Below, piece after piece: positions 52,761 through 61,132 of a DNA stretch of 64,000 nucleotides (the stretch's first letter is position 1; each line of letters starts with the position of its first letter). The notes beneath the pieces were generated by a model. The model did not search any database. It was not told the origin of the DNA and saw only the letters and a list, made by a program, of their open reading frames with translations. Source of the DNA: Sva-07 sp963728195. Its GTDB lineage: Bacteria > Actinomycetota > Acidimicrobiia > Acidimicrobiales > Ilumatobacteraceae. The translations under genes and the position numbers were made by a program. Where the stretch lies: assembly GCA_963728195.1 (NCBI GenBank), contig CAVSIX010000008.1:62001-126000 (forward strand). The letters are read 5' to 3'.

Positions 52761-54463
52761 ACGCGTCGACGACCACATCGGGCCGACGAATCTTCCGACG
52801 ACGCCGCGGAGAGGTTCGCCGAGTGCCGAGATGCGATGTTGCAGTGGATCGCGGCATCGCCGCTGCGGCGTCGCGCCGCTCATCGGCATTGGTGTTCGTC
52901 GGCCTCGTCGCCATCGTCGTGGCGTTCGTCGGCGTCGGCGCACTGCACGCACTGCAGCAGCCGCCGTTCTTTCCCACCGACGAGACCGCACATGTCGGCT
53001 ATGCGCAGGAGGTCGCATCGCTGCACCTGCCGGAGATCCGCGAGTTTCCCGTTGTCCCCGTCGAGGCGCGCCAGTGGCAGGCAGAACGGTCGACGGCGAA
53101 CGACATCCGCTACCGCGGTGTCTGGGTCGCCAACCATCCGCCACTCCACTACGTCGCGGTCGCTCCACTGATCTGGATCAGTCGCGCCACCGGTGCCACC
53201 GATGGCGGACTGATCCTCCTGCGGTTCGCCAACGTGGCGTTCGCCGCCGTCGGCGTGGTGTTCACGTTCCTGCTGGCGTCGGAGCTCACCGGCCGCAACC
53301 ACCGACTCGCCCTGCTGGCGGCCGCACTCGCGGCACTGGTCCCGCAAGGCCACGCCGTGTTCTCCCAGGCCCTGAACGACGGATCGGGATTCGCCGCCGG
53401 CACGGCCGTCGTCTGGGCCGGCGCCCGCTGCCTGCGCCGTATCGACGAGCTGACCAGGCGCGACCTCGTGGCGCTCGCAACGACCACCATCGTCGCGTTC
53501 GGTTCTCGGGCGGCGACGATGCTGCTCGCCGTCGCCGTGGTCGGCATGGTGGCGCTGCGCCGGTTCAGCCGCCCTGCGCCCTCCGCCGGCGAGCAAGCAC
53601 GACGGGCGTCACGCGTTGCGCTCATCGGTCTCGGCCCCGCCGTCGTCGTGTTCGGATGGTTCTACGTGCGCAACATCGTGCTGTACGGCGACATCGGCGC
53701 GTCGCGCTACCTGCTCGACATGTTCCGGCGCCAGCGGAACGGATCGGTGTTCGACCAGATCCTGCGGTGGTCGATGTGGTCGAACGTCTACGAGGGATTG
53801 ATGTCGCCGACGACCAGGCAGCGCATCGTGCCGCCCGGCTCGGCGGTGATCACGTTGGTCGCAGCAGTCGGCGTGACCATCGTGTTCGTCACCGGACGGA
53901 TCGGTCGACGTGTCGGGACGTCACCCGACGGTGCGGCGGTGCGCGACGATGGCTCGACTGCCGAGGTTCACACGCTGCGGTGGCAGCTGTCGCTGGGCGT
54001 GGTCACCGTCGGGCTGATCGCCCTCACGATTGCCCAGCACGCGAGCGGGGGAGGTAACGCACACGCGCGCTATGCGATGCCGGCGATCGGCGTCGCTGCC
54101 GTGCTGCTGGTGATCGGCATGGAGCGCATCTGGTCGCGGTGGGCGCCGCTCGCACTCGTCGTGATGGCGGGCTGGTGGGCGCTGATCAACCTGCCGGTCG
54201 ACATCGACCCGACGATGTTGCGTCGCAATCGTGACGACGGCCAGCTCGCGCCGATGCCGCTGCGGGCGCTGCCACTCAGTGACGGTTGGCGCACCGGCGC
54301 CGGGGTGCTGATCGCCGTCGGCGTGGTCGTGGCCGCAGGTGCACTGCTGCTCACGTTGCGTTCGAACTCTCGTCCCGCGCCTAACCCCGACATGGTCGAA
54401 CCGAATGCGTCCGGACCCCGCGGCGATGGTGAGCTCGTCGAGGTCTCGTCCGCGCTGCGATGA
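52757..54463 (+). CDS. GT-C-like membrane protein (DUF2142-type)
   Basis: 568-residue polytopic membrane protein with about 11-12 helices. The first periplasmic loop reads QQPPFFPTDETAHVGYAQE; the acidic DE pair just after helix 1 is the usual catalytic signature of GT-C lipid-linked glycosyltransferases and DUF2142 proteins. A later YVRNIVLYGDIGAS is also typical. It would transfer a sugar from a polyprenyl donor outside the membrane, an inference. GTG start overlaps the DUF971 stop. The stop lies inside repeat B copy 1. Confidence 0.75.
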   Translation: MNASTTTSGRRIFRRRRGEVRRVPRCDVAVDRGIAAAASRRSSALVFVGLVAIVVAFVGVGALHALQQPPFFPTDETAHVGYAQEVASLHLPEIREFPVVPVEARQWQAERSTANDIRYRGVWVANHPPLHYVAVAPLIWISRATGATDGGLILLRFANVAFAAVGVVFTFLLASELTGRNHRLALLAAALAALVPQGHAVFSQALNDGSGFAAGTAVVWAGARCLRRIDELTRRDLVALATTTIVAFGSRAATMLLAVAVVGMVALRRFSRPAPSAGEQARRASRVALIGLGPAVVVFGWFYVRNIVLYGDIGASRYLLDMFRRQRNGSVFDQILRWSMWSNVYEGLMSPTTRQRIVPPGSAVITLVAAVGVTIVFVTGRIGRRVGTSPDGAAVRDDGSTAEVHTLRWQLSLGVVTVGLIALTIAQHASGGGNAHARYAMPAIGVAAVLLVIGMERIWSRWAPLALVVMAGWWALINLPVDIDPTMLRRNRDDGQLAPMPLRALPLSDGWRTGAGVLIAVGVVVAAGALLLTLRSNSRPAPNPDMVEPNASGPRGDGELVEVSSALR

Positions 54464-54498
54464 GTGAACCGACAACATGGCGGCGTTTCGCTCATCGC
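54457..54498. repeat. Palindromic repeat family B, copy 1
   Basis: GCGATGAG at 54457 pairs with CTCATCGC at 54491-54498 (42 bp overall). The stop codon of the GT-C-like gene lies in its left arm. Located in the 145-bp gap between converging genes together with copy 2. Confidence 0.75.
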
Positions 54499-54518
54499 AT
54501 GCGGCACGCTTCGGCCGA

Positions 54519-54558
54519 CGATGAGCCAACGGACCGAATACCGGTGTTTGGCTCATCG
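54519..54558. repeat. Palindromic repeat family B, copy 2
   Basis: CGATGAGCCAA and TTGGCTCATCG, perfect 11-bp arms with an 18-base centre. It lies 21 bases after copy 1 and 50 bases before the stop of the LLM oxidoreductase gene on the other strand. Confidence 0.8.
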
Positions 54559-54608
54559 CAGCCGACGAGCGAAGCCGACGGTTCGGTGGCAGCGCCGGGG
54601 GTGGCGAC

Positions 54609-55646
54609 CTAGCCGAGGACGAGCTCGGCGAAGCTCGGTAGGGCCATGGCCGGACCGCTCACCAAGAATTCGGTGATGCACGTTTCGCGCCACATGTCGA
54701 GTTCGTCGCGGATCTTGGCGGGGGGACCGACCAGCGCCACGTCTTCGACCATCTCGAGCGGGATCGCCGCTGCTGCCTCGGCCTTCTTGCCGTCGAGGTA
54801 CAGGGCCTGCACCCGGTCGGCGACACCGCCGTAGCCCATCCGGGCAAACACCTCGTAGTGGAAGTTGGCGCCCTTCGCGCCCATGCCGCCGGCATAGAGG
54901 GCGAGGAACGGACGCACCAGGTCGGCGCACTTCTCGGCGTCGTCGCCGGGGATGATCATCGCCGTCGCGGTGACCTGGAAGCGGTCCTTCTTGGTCGGAT
55001 CGCCCGACGCATCGAAGCCCTGCTGGAGGCAGTCGCGGTAGAACGCGTCCTCCTTCGGCGAGAAGAACAGCGGCAGCCAGCCATCGCAGATCTCCGCGGA
55101 CAACGCGACGTTCTTCGGACCCTCGGCGGCGAGATAGATGGGGATGTCGTTGCGCAGCGGATGGACGGTCGACTTCAGCGCCTTGCCGAGGCCCGCGCCA
55201 CCTTCGAACGGCATGTCGTAGAACTCGCCGTGGAACTCGACGGGCTTGTCCCGCGCAACGATCGACCGCACGATCTCGACGTACTCGCGCGTGCGAGCGA
55301 GCGGCTTCGGATACGGCTGGCCGTACCACCCCTCGACGACCTGCGGGCCCGATGCGCCCAGACCGAGGATGAACCGTCCGTTCGACAGATGGTCCATCGT
55401 GATCGCCGCCATCGCCGTGGCTGCCGGCGTGCGAGCGGACATCTGCATGATCGCCGTTCCCAGCTGCAGGCGTTGGGTCGATGCTCCCCACCAGGCGAGC
55501 GGCGTCAGCGCATCGGACCCGTATGCCTCCGCCGTCCAGACCGAGTTGAACCCCAGTCGCTCGGCCTCCTGCACCGCCTCGAGCGCACCGGCGGGTGGGC
55601 CCGCCGACCAGTAACCGGTGTTGTAGCCGAGCTTGATGTCTCCCAT
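54609..55646 (-). CDS. LLM-class F420-dependent oxidoreductase
   Basis: 345-residue luciferase-like monooxygenase-fold enzyme of the F420-using type: LGYNTGYWSAGPPAGALEAV, AERLGFNSVWTAEAYGSDA, LGTAIMQMSARTPAATAM and LGLGASGPQVVEGWYG. The family is large in actinobacteria, and the substrate cannot be told. ATG 55646 with TACGGT 6 bases upstream. Repeats B lie just beyond its 3' end. Confidence 0.92.
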   Translation of the reverse strand: MGDIKLGYNTGYWSAGPPAGALEAVQEAERLGFNSVWTAEAYGSDALTPLAWWGASTQRLQLGTAIMQMSARTPAATAMAAITMDHLSNGRFILGLGASGPQVVEGWYGQPYPKPLARTREYVEIVRSIVARDKPVEFHGEFYDMPFEGGAGLGKALKSTVHPLRNDIPIYLAAEGPKNVALSAEICDGWLPLFFSPKEDAFYRDCLQQGFDASGDPTKKDRFQVTATAMIIPGDDAEKCADLVRPFLALYAGGMGAKGANFHYEVFARMGYGGVADRVQALYLDGKKAEAAAAIPLEMVEDVALVGPPAKIRDELDMWRETCITEFLVSGPAMALPSFAELVLG

Positions 55647-55691
55647 CGCCTCACCGTACGCGACGGACACTGCAGGGGGCATGCTGGGGGA

Positions 55692-56114
55692 GTGGGAGCA
55701 GCCGACGACCGCCTCGTCGTGACCGACACCGTGCGCGTCCCGCGCCACGAAATTGCGGTGAGCTTCAGCGCCTCGGGTGGTCCCGGAGGCCAGCACGCCA
55801 ACAAGGCGGCAACGCGCGCCGAATTGACGTTCGACGTCCAGACCTCCTCCGCGTTCTCCGAGTCGCAGCGGGCACGGGTGCTCGCCAAGCTGGGCCCGGT
55901 CGTGCGCGTCGTCGCCGACGACGAGCGTTCGCAGCTCCGCAACCGTGCGCTGGCCGAGGAACGACTCGCTGCGAAGCTGCGTGGAGCGCTCCACGTGCCC
56001 CGTCGCCGACGCGCGACCCAACCGACGCGCGGCTCCCAGCGTCGACGCGTCGAGGCGAAGAAGCAGCGCGGCGAGACCAAGCGCTACCGCCGCCCGCCGA
56101 CCGTCGATGACTGA
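55692..56114 (+). CDS. arfB: ArfB-like peptidyl-tRNA hydrolase
   Basis: 140-residue release-factor-like hydrolase. VPRHEIAVSFSASGGPGGQHANKAATRAEL contains the catalytic GGQ that cleaves peptidyl-tRNA on stalled ribosomes; the Lys/Arg-rich tail (RRRVEAKKQRGETKRYRR) is the part that reads the empty mRNA channel. GTG 55692 is chosen since CATGCT is 6 bases upstream; GTG 55719 is in the same frame. Diverges from the LLM gene. Repeat B copy 3 follows its stop. Confidence 0.9.
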   Translation: MGAADDRLVVTDTVRVPRHEIAVSFSASGGPGGQHANKAATRAELTFDVQTSSAFSESQRARVLAKLGPVVRVVADDERSQLRNRALAEERLAAKLRGALHVPRRRRATQPTRGSQRRRVEAKKQRGETKRYRRPPTVDD

Positions 56115-56131
56115 CCGAGCTCTTCACATCA

Positions 56132-56174
56132 GCGATGAGCAAAAGCGCCCGGACGGCGGCACTTGGCTCATCGC
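56132..56174. repeat. Palindromic repeat family B, copy 3
   Basis: GCGATGAGC (56132-56140) pairs with GCTCATCGC (56166-56174). It lies between the stops of the converging ArfB-like and P450 genes, the same kind of site as copies 1 and 2. Confidence 0.8.
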
Positions 56175-56191
56175 ACACGTGGGGGCGCCGG

Positions 56192-57418
56192 TCAGGTGGG
56201 GGTGAAGGTGACCGGGAGGTGCACCGGGCCGAAGATGGCTGTGGTCGCCGGCTTCCATTCGATCGGGCCGTCGAGAGCGAGATCGGGCATCCGTCGGGCG
56301 AGGATCGGCAGCGCTTCTTGGAGCTCGGCACGCGCGAGCGCAGCCCCGAGGCAGTAGTGGATGCCCGAGCCGAAGGTGAGCTGGGGCTGACCCGACGGCT
56401 CGCGGGTGATGTCGAACGTGGCGGGGTGCTCGAACACGGTCGCATCCCGATTGGCCATCGCCACCGACGTCATCACCACGGTGCCTGCTGGGAACACGAC
56501 GCCGCGGTACTCGATGTCCTCGCTGGCGAACCGGGCGGTGCCGCGCACGGCTCCGAAGTACCGCATCACCTCTTCGACGGCCCGCGAGGCAATGGCGGGC
56601 TCGTCGGCGATCATTTTCCACTGCTGCGGGTGTTCGGCGAGCAGGCCGACGGCGCAGCCGAGCTGATTGCGCGTCGTGTCCGTGCCACCGACGATCACCG
56701 CATCGACCATCATCACCAGCTCGTCGGTGCTGAGCCGGTCGCCCTCCTCCTCGGCTGCGATGAGGTCGGTGATCAGGTCGTCGCGTGGATCGTTGCGGCG
56801 GTCGGCGATCAGGCCCCGCGAGTACTCGTCGAGTTCCGCTTGCGCCCGCTTGATCACATCGAGTTCATCCAGGACGTTGCCGTTGAAGATGCGCAACACG
56901 TCCTCGGCCAGCCGGGAGAAGAGTTGCCAGTCGTCTCGGGGAGCGCCGAGCAGCTCGCAGATGATCGGAATCGGGTAGGGCTCGCAGATGTCGACGGCGA
57001 CGTCGGCGCAACCGGTCGGAGCCACCTGGTCGACCAGATCGTTCATCACCTCCCGCATGAACGGACGCAACCGGTCGGCCGAGCGCGGCGAGAACGCCTT
57101 GGCCACGAGTCGACGGAGACGTGTGTGCACGTCACCCTCCGCCGACAGGATGGACGTCCGCCGGTTGGCGAGGAACTCGGGATCGGTGATACCCATCATC
57201 TCGGGAATCTTCGACGTAGCGCTGTGCCAGCGCTTGTCGCGCAGCACCGCAACGACGTCGGCGTACTTCAGGATCGAGTACCCGATCGCGTTGCTGACGA
57301 TCCAGTGGTCCTCCGCCAGGGACGCAACGAGCGCTTGGCGCTCGGCATCGCTCAGCTTCGGATCGTCGATCGACGGGACGTCGAGTGCCGTCACGGGGAT
57401 TGCCGCCTCGGTGGTCAT
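56192..57418 (-). CDS. Cytochrome P450
   Basis: 408-residue soluble bacterial P450. I-helix VGGTDTTRNQ (residues 243-252), K-helix EEVMR (ExxR, 282-286), heme-binding FGSGIHYCLGAALAR with thiolate Cys 356. No fused reductase, so it needs ferredoxin partners from elsewhere. TACGGT 6 bases before ATG. Substrate unknown; length and motifs are those of CYP107/CYP125-like bacterial enzymes without closer placement. Confidence 0.95.
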   Translation of the reverse strand: MTTEAAIPVTALDVPSIDDPKLSDAERQALVASLAEDHWIVSNAIGYSILKYADVVAVLRDKRWHSATSKIPEMMGITDPEFLANRRTSILSAEGDVHTRLRRLVAKAFSPRSADRLRPFMREVMNDLVDQVAPTGCADVAVDICEPYPIPIICELLGAPRDDWQLFSRLAEDVLRIFNGNVLDELDVIKRAQAELDEYSRGLIADRRNDPRDDLITDLIAAEEEGDRLSTDELVMMVDAVIVGGTDTTRNQLGCAVGLLAEHPQQWKMIADEPAIASRAVEEVMRYFGAVRGTARFASEDIEYRGVVFPAGTVVMTSVAMANRDATVFEHPATFDITREPSGQPQLTFGSGIHYCLGAALARAELQEALPILARRMPDLALDGPIEWKPATTAIFGPVHLPVTFTPT

Positions 57419-57459
57419 CGTCACACCGTAGGACACCACCGGTGATGCGGCCGAGGCGT

Positions 57460-58599
57460 TCAGCCGGCTGCGAGCGCGTCGATCGCTGTGGCGCCGAGCG
57501 ACTCGGCGACGATCGCGTTCGCAAACGCCCCGGCGACCGTGTTGACGCCATGGGCGATCGCCGGATCGCGCCGTGCGGCACCGATCGCGCCGTGGACCGC
57601 GACGTCGAGCAGATACGGCAGCGTGGCGTTCGTCAACGCGTAGGTACTGGTGTGCGGAACCGCTCCGGGCATGTTGCCGACGGCGTAGTGCACGACGCCG
57701 TGCTCGACGTACGTCGGCTCTTCGTGCGTGGTCTCGCGGGTCGTGGCGATGCAGCCCCCCTGGTCGACCGCCACATCGACGATCACCGATCGTGGTTTCA
57801 TCGACCTGACCATCTCCTCGCTCACGACCACGGGGGCGCGACCGCCGGCCACGAGCACCGCCCCGATCACCAGGTCGGCGTCGGCGACTGCTCGCTCGAT
57901 CGCTCCCCGGTTGGAGGCGGCGGTCATGATCCGGCCCCGGTGGATCTGGTCGACGAATCGCAGGCGGTCGAGGTTCTTGTCGATCAGGACCACCTCGGCC
58001 TCCATCCCCGCAGCGATCCAGGCGGAGTTCCAGCCGACGTTGCCGGCTCCGAGCACGACGACCTTCGCAGGGCGCACGCCGGGGGCGCCACCCATCAGCA
58101 CGCCGCGCCCGCCGTTGTGGCGTTCCAGGAAATGCGCTCCCATTTGCGGGGCGAGGCGACCAGCGACTTCGCTCATCGGCGCCAGGAGCGGGAGTGAGCC
58201 GTCGGCCGACTGCACCGTTTCGTAGGCGACCGAGGTCGTGCCGGCGGCGATCAAGGCTTCGGCGACCGCCGGATATGCAGCGAGATGGAGGTAGGTGAAC
58301 AACGTGAGGTCGGGCCGCAGGAAGCCGAATTCCTCCGGCTTGGGTTCCTTGACCTTGACGACCATCTCCTGCGCCCACGCATCGGCCGCCGTCGGCACGA
58401 TGTCGGCGCCGGCGGCCACGTAATCGGCGTCCGTGATCGACGCGCCTTCGCCAGCACCGGTCTCGACGAGGACGTCGACGCCGAACCGTTCGAGTTCGCG
58501 AACGCCGTCCGGGGTCATCGCGACTCGGTGCTCGGCGGTCTTCACCTCGCGTGGGACGCCGACGGTACGGATGGCGGGTGCTGCTGGCATGGTGCTCAT
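57460..58599 (-). CDS. ald: Alanine dehydrogenase
   Basis: 379-residue NAD-dependent enzyme interconverting alanine and pyruvate/ammonia. TVGVPREVKTAEHRVAMTPDGV start, catalytic Lys in VVKVKEP and His in FTYLHLAAYP, NAD-binding VVLGAGNVGWNSA, and DVAVDQGGC. It is of the AlaDH/PNT family. ATGs at 58602 and 58590 are also possible starts. Lies 41 bases upstream of the P450 gene on the same strand. Confidence 0.94.
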   Translation of the reverse strand: MSTMPAAPAIRTVGVPREVKTAEHRVAMTPDGVRELERFGVDVLVETGAGEGASITDADYVAAGADIVPTAADAWAQEMVVKVKEPKPEEFGFLRPDLTLFTYLHLAAYPAVAEALIAAGTTSVAYETVQSADGSLPLLAPMSEVAGRLAPQMGAHFLERHNGGRGVLMGGAPGVRPAKVVVLGAGNVGWNSAWIAAGMEAEVVLIDKNLDRLRFVDQIHRGRIMTAASNRGAIERAVADADLVIGAVLVAGGRAPVVVSEEMVRSMKPRSVIVDVAVDQGGCIATTRETTHEEPTYVEHGVVHYAVGNMPGAVPHTSTYALTNATLPYLLDVAVHGAIGAARRDPAIAHGVNTVAGAFANAIVAESLGATAIDALAAG

Positions 58600-58665
58600 C
58601 ATGCCCCATCGGCCGTGAGCCCGATCGCGATCTCGACCGATCGCGGCCACTACCGTCGTGCACAG

Positions 58666-59589
58666 ATGACGAACAGTGAAGCTCCTCGAATCCATCTCGG
58701 TCCGTCCGGCGGGCCACAGTGGCTCGCCGACGCCGTGATCGCCGGCGGCGGCGAACTCGTCGATCCACGCGAGGCCGAAGGTGTCGTCTGGGCCGATGCG
58801 AAAGCCGTCGACGCGCTGCGCACCACGCTCGACGACGCCGACGACATCCGCTGGGTGCAGCTGCCGTTCGCCGGCATCGAGAACTTCGTCGACCACCTCG
58901 ACCACGACCGGACCTGGACGTGCGGCAAGGGTGTCTACGCCGAGCCCGTCGCCGAGATGGCGCTGGCCCTCGGTCTCGCCGGCCTGCGCCACATCGGTCC
59001 CTACACACGCGCCACGGAGTGGTCGGGCCCCCACGGGCACAACCTGCTCGACGGGCGCGTCACCATCCTCGGCGGAGGCGGGATCACCGAGTCGCTCGTG
59101 CGACTCCTGCAGCCCTGGCACTGCGACATCACGGTGGTGCGCAACCGTGCCGAACCGATGGACGGCGTCGACGAGGTGCTCGAAGCGGACCGGTTCCCCG
59201 ACGCACTGCCCGGCGCCGACCTCGTCGTGTTGGCGCTTGCGCTCACCCCGGAAACCGAGGGCATGTTCAGTGCCGACGAGTTCGGGTTGATGGAGGATCA
59301 CGCCTGGTTGGTCAACGTGGCGCGGGGCCGCCACATCGTCACCGATGATCTGGTCGACGCCCTGCGCGACGGCGTGATCGGTGGTGCGGCGCTCGATGTC
59401 ACCGATCCCGAACCGCTGCCCGCCGGCCATCCTTTGTGGTCGTTGCCGAACTGCATCATCACGCCGCACGTGGGCAACACCCCGGAGATGGCCAAGCCGC
59501 TGTTGGCGCAGCGTGTCACCGAGAACGTCCGGCGCTTCGCCCGCGGCGAGGAACTGATCGGCCTCGTCGACGTCGACGCCGGATACTGA
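58666..59589 (+). CDS. D-isomer-specific 2-hydroxyacid dehydrogenase
   Basis: 307-residue NAD-dependent dehydrogenase. The cofactor loop reads ILGGGGITESLVRLL in place of the usual GxGxxG; catalytic Arg in LVNVARGRHIV, Glu in DVTDPEPLP and His in ITPHVGN are all kept. Similar to the glyoxylate/hydroxypyruvate reductase group, but substrate is unknown. TACCGT lies 9 bases before the ATG. Diverges from ald. Confidence 0.92.
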   Translation: MTNSEAPRIHLGPSGGPQWLADAVIAGGGELVDPREAEGVVWADAKAVDALRTTLDDADDIRWVQLPFAGIENFVDHLDHDRTWTCGKGVYAEPVAEMALALGLAGLRHIGPYTRATEWSGPHGHNLLDGRVTILGGGGITESLVRLLQPWHCDITVVRNRAEPMDGVDEVLEADRFPDALPGADLVVLALALTPETEGMFSADEFGLMEDHAWLVNVARGRHIVTDDLVDALRDGVIGGAALDVTDPEPLPAGHPLWSLPNCIITPHVGNTPEMAKPLLAQRVTENVRRFARGEELIGLVDVDAGY

Positions 59590-59667
59590 GCGCACTGCCA
59601 GGCGCGGTTCGCACGCTCGCGGAGGCACCAGGCGCAAGCGGATCCACGCCGTAGCGTGGGGACGACC

Positions 59668-60306
59668 GTGGCCGGACCGACTCACTACGACACGCTGCGC
59701 ATTGCATCCTCCGCCTCCGCTGCGGAGATCCGCGACGCCTATCGCCGTCTCGCCCGCGAGCACCATCCCGATCATCGTGTCGCGACCGGTTCGGCGGCCG
59801 GTTCGATCTCGATGCCGGCGATCAACGAGGCGTACCGCGTGCTCGGCGACCCGACCAGGCGGGCGGTCTACGACGCCGGCCTCCGCACCAGCGTGGACGC
59901 CCAGCCGACCGAGCAGCGTTCGTCGACCGTCGGCGCAACCGTCGCCACGCCGACCGCACCGATGCACCCGAGCCACCTGGGACCGGCTCGCGTGCCGTGG
60001 CGCAGCATGCTCGTTCTCGCCACCGTCGGTGCCATCGCCGTGATCGTGCTGGCGCAATTCGTCGAACCGGGTGTGCCACGAGGCCCGGACGGAATCTTCC
60101 GAGTGGGTGAGTGTGCCGAGGTGCAGCCCGACACCTCCGTGCGAGAGGTGGCGTGCACGGGTGACCTGTCGGTCGACCTGGTCGTCGAGGCATTCGTCCC
60201 GTTCCAGGGCAGATGCCCAGGAGGCACGATCCCGTACCGAGACCGTCAGGGCATGGGCATCGCGTGCGTCGCAGAACCGAGTGCGGCCGTCGTCGGCTCG
60301 GACTGA
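59668..60306 (+). CDS. J-domain membrane-anchored protein
   Basis: 212-residue protein with an N-terminal DnaJ domain (HYDTLRIASSASAAEIRDAY, the HPD motif in REHHPDH, then YRVLGDPTRRAVYD), a linker and one transmembrane helix (MLVLATVGAIAVIVLAQF, about residues 112-130), with an outer region holding four Cys. It would recruit DnaK at the membrane. GTG 59668 has GGGGA upstream; GTG 59656 is in frame but less likely. Last gene before the tRNA. Confidence 0.88.
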   Translation: MAGPTHYDTLRIASSASAAEIRDAYRRLAREHHPDHRVATGSAAGSISMPAINEAYRVLGDPTRRAVYDAGLRTSVDAQPTEQRSSTVGATVATPTAPMHPSHLGPARVPWRSMLVLATVGAIAVIVLAQFVEPGVPRGPDGIFRVGECAEVQPDTSVREVACTGDLSVDLVVEAFVPFQGRCPGGTIPYRDRQGMGIACVAEPSAAVVGSD

Positions 60307-60386
60307 TCGGACCCCACCGAAGCCCGATTTCGTCGTCGGAGCGGTCGTGAATCGTCGGCGCACTGCTAGCTTGTGGCTTCCCGTAC

Positions 60387-60459
60387 GGGCGATTAGCTCA
60401 GTTGGAAGAGCGCCACGTTCACACCGTGGAGGTCGGGAGATCGAGACTCCCATCGCCCA
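60387..60459 (+). tRNA. tRNA-Val (anticodon CAC)
   Basis: A full cloverleaf can be folded: acceptor GGGCGAT/ATCGCCC, D-arm GCTC/GAGC, anticodon stem CCACG/CGTGG around the loop TTCACAC, and T-stem GGGAG/CTCCC. Position 34-36 is CAC, reading GUG codons. CC follows the discriminator base. The T-loop reads ATCGAGA instead of the usual TTCGANN. Element-like genes start 260 bases downstream, making this a likely integration site. Confidence 0.93.
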
Positions 60460-60460
60460 C

Positions 60461-60718
60461 CCTATAAGCCCTGGTCAGAGGCCATATCGCTCGACCGGGC
60501 CGGTTGCGAAGAGCTGCCAGGTGCACACCAGGTGCACAGGATTTCCCGTCATCAGTCGTGACGGACCACCTTGCAGCGGATGCGGCGGCACGAGTCGACA
60601 CCAGACATCACGTCGTGACTCGGTGTTGGTCGGCGGGTCGGAGCACGTTCGGAGCGGCCGTCCCGCAATCTCTGAACGTCGCCGAACGTCGCGTGGACGA
60701 AGGGCTAGCTTCGGCGTC
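60461..60718. other. Gene-free stretch beside the tRNA with short direct repeats
   Basis: No credible gene here. It holds a perfect 11-bp tandem repeat CCAGGTGCACA (60517-60527 and 60528-60538) and two GAACGTCGC units 10 bp apart (60674, 60684), followed by TAGCTT (60706-60711) as the -10 of the next gene. Direct repeats next to a tRNA fit arm-type integrase or excisionase sites; this is inference. Confidence 0.4.
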
Positions 60719-60874
60719 GTGACGTTGCTGGACCGAATCACCGTGAACCCGGAGATCTGTCACGGGTCGCCGACCATCAGCGGACTCCGCTATCCCGTGT
60801 CCATGATCCTGGGCCTGCTGGCCAGCGGAATGACGACGGACGAGGTGCTGGCGGACTACGCCGACCTCGCGTGA
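60719..60874 (+). CDS. DUF433-family antitoxin-like protein (frameshifted)
   Basis: 51 residues in the first frame: LLDRITVNPEICHGSPTISG then LRYPVSMILGLLASGMTTDEVLADYADLA, matching DUF433 (a VapB-like DNA-binding fold). The family normally runs on with (E/D)DVxAALxYAA; exactly this (DDVLAALGYAAK) follows from base 60873 in the next frame, so one extra base near 60872 ends it early. TAGCTT lies 7 bases before the GTG. Cognate toxin gene was not found downstream. Confidence 0.6.
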   Translation: MTLLDRITVNPEICHGSPTISGLRYPVSMILGLLASGMTTDEVLADYADLA

Positions 60875-61017
60875 CGACGTACTCGCGGCGCTCGGGTACG
60901 CGGCGAAGGTCACTCGGACTCGCACCTCGGTACCGACGTCGCGGCGTAGACGTCCGTGTCCTGATCTTCGGGACGGTGAGCAAGATGTGACATTCGTCAC
61001 AGTCGACGTGGCATCTA

Positions 61018-61067
61018 GTGTCCGCTGGTGTCCATTGGTGTTCACGAGTGTCCGCTGGTGTCGAAGC
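61018..61067 (+). repeat. Five helically phased 10-bp repeats
   Basis: Five consecutive 10-bp units beginning GTGT: GTGTCCGCTG, GTGTCCATTG, GTGTTCACGA, GTGTCCGCTG, GTGTCGAAGC. Units 1 and 4 are identical. The period of one helical turn and a place 66 bp upstream of the first HTH gene suggest an array bound by one protein, as in iterons or excisionase sites. Confidence 0.6.
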
Positions 61068-61132
61068 GTCCGTCGTCGGCAGATTTGGGCCGCTTGTCAG
61101 CTGAATTTCATGGGTGTAAGTAGGACAGTCCC

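Noticed and set aside
60608..61045. Minus-strand frame of 145 codons near the element edge
   Set aside because: Its first part is made from the 10-bp repeat array and it has no domain or ribosome site.
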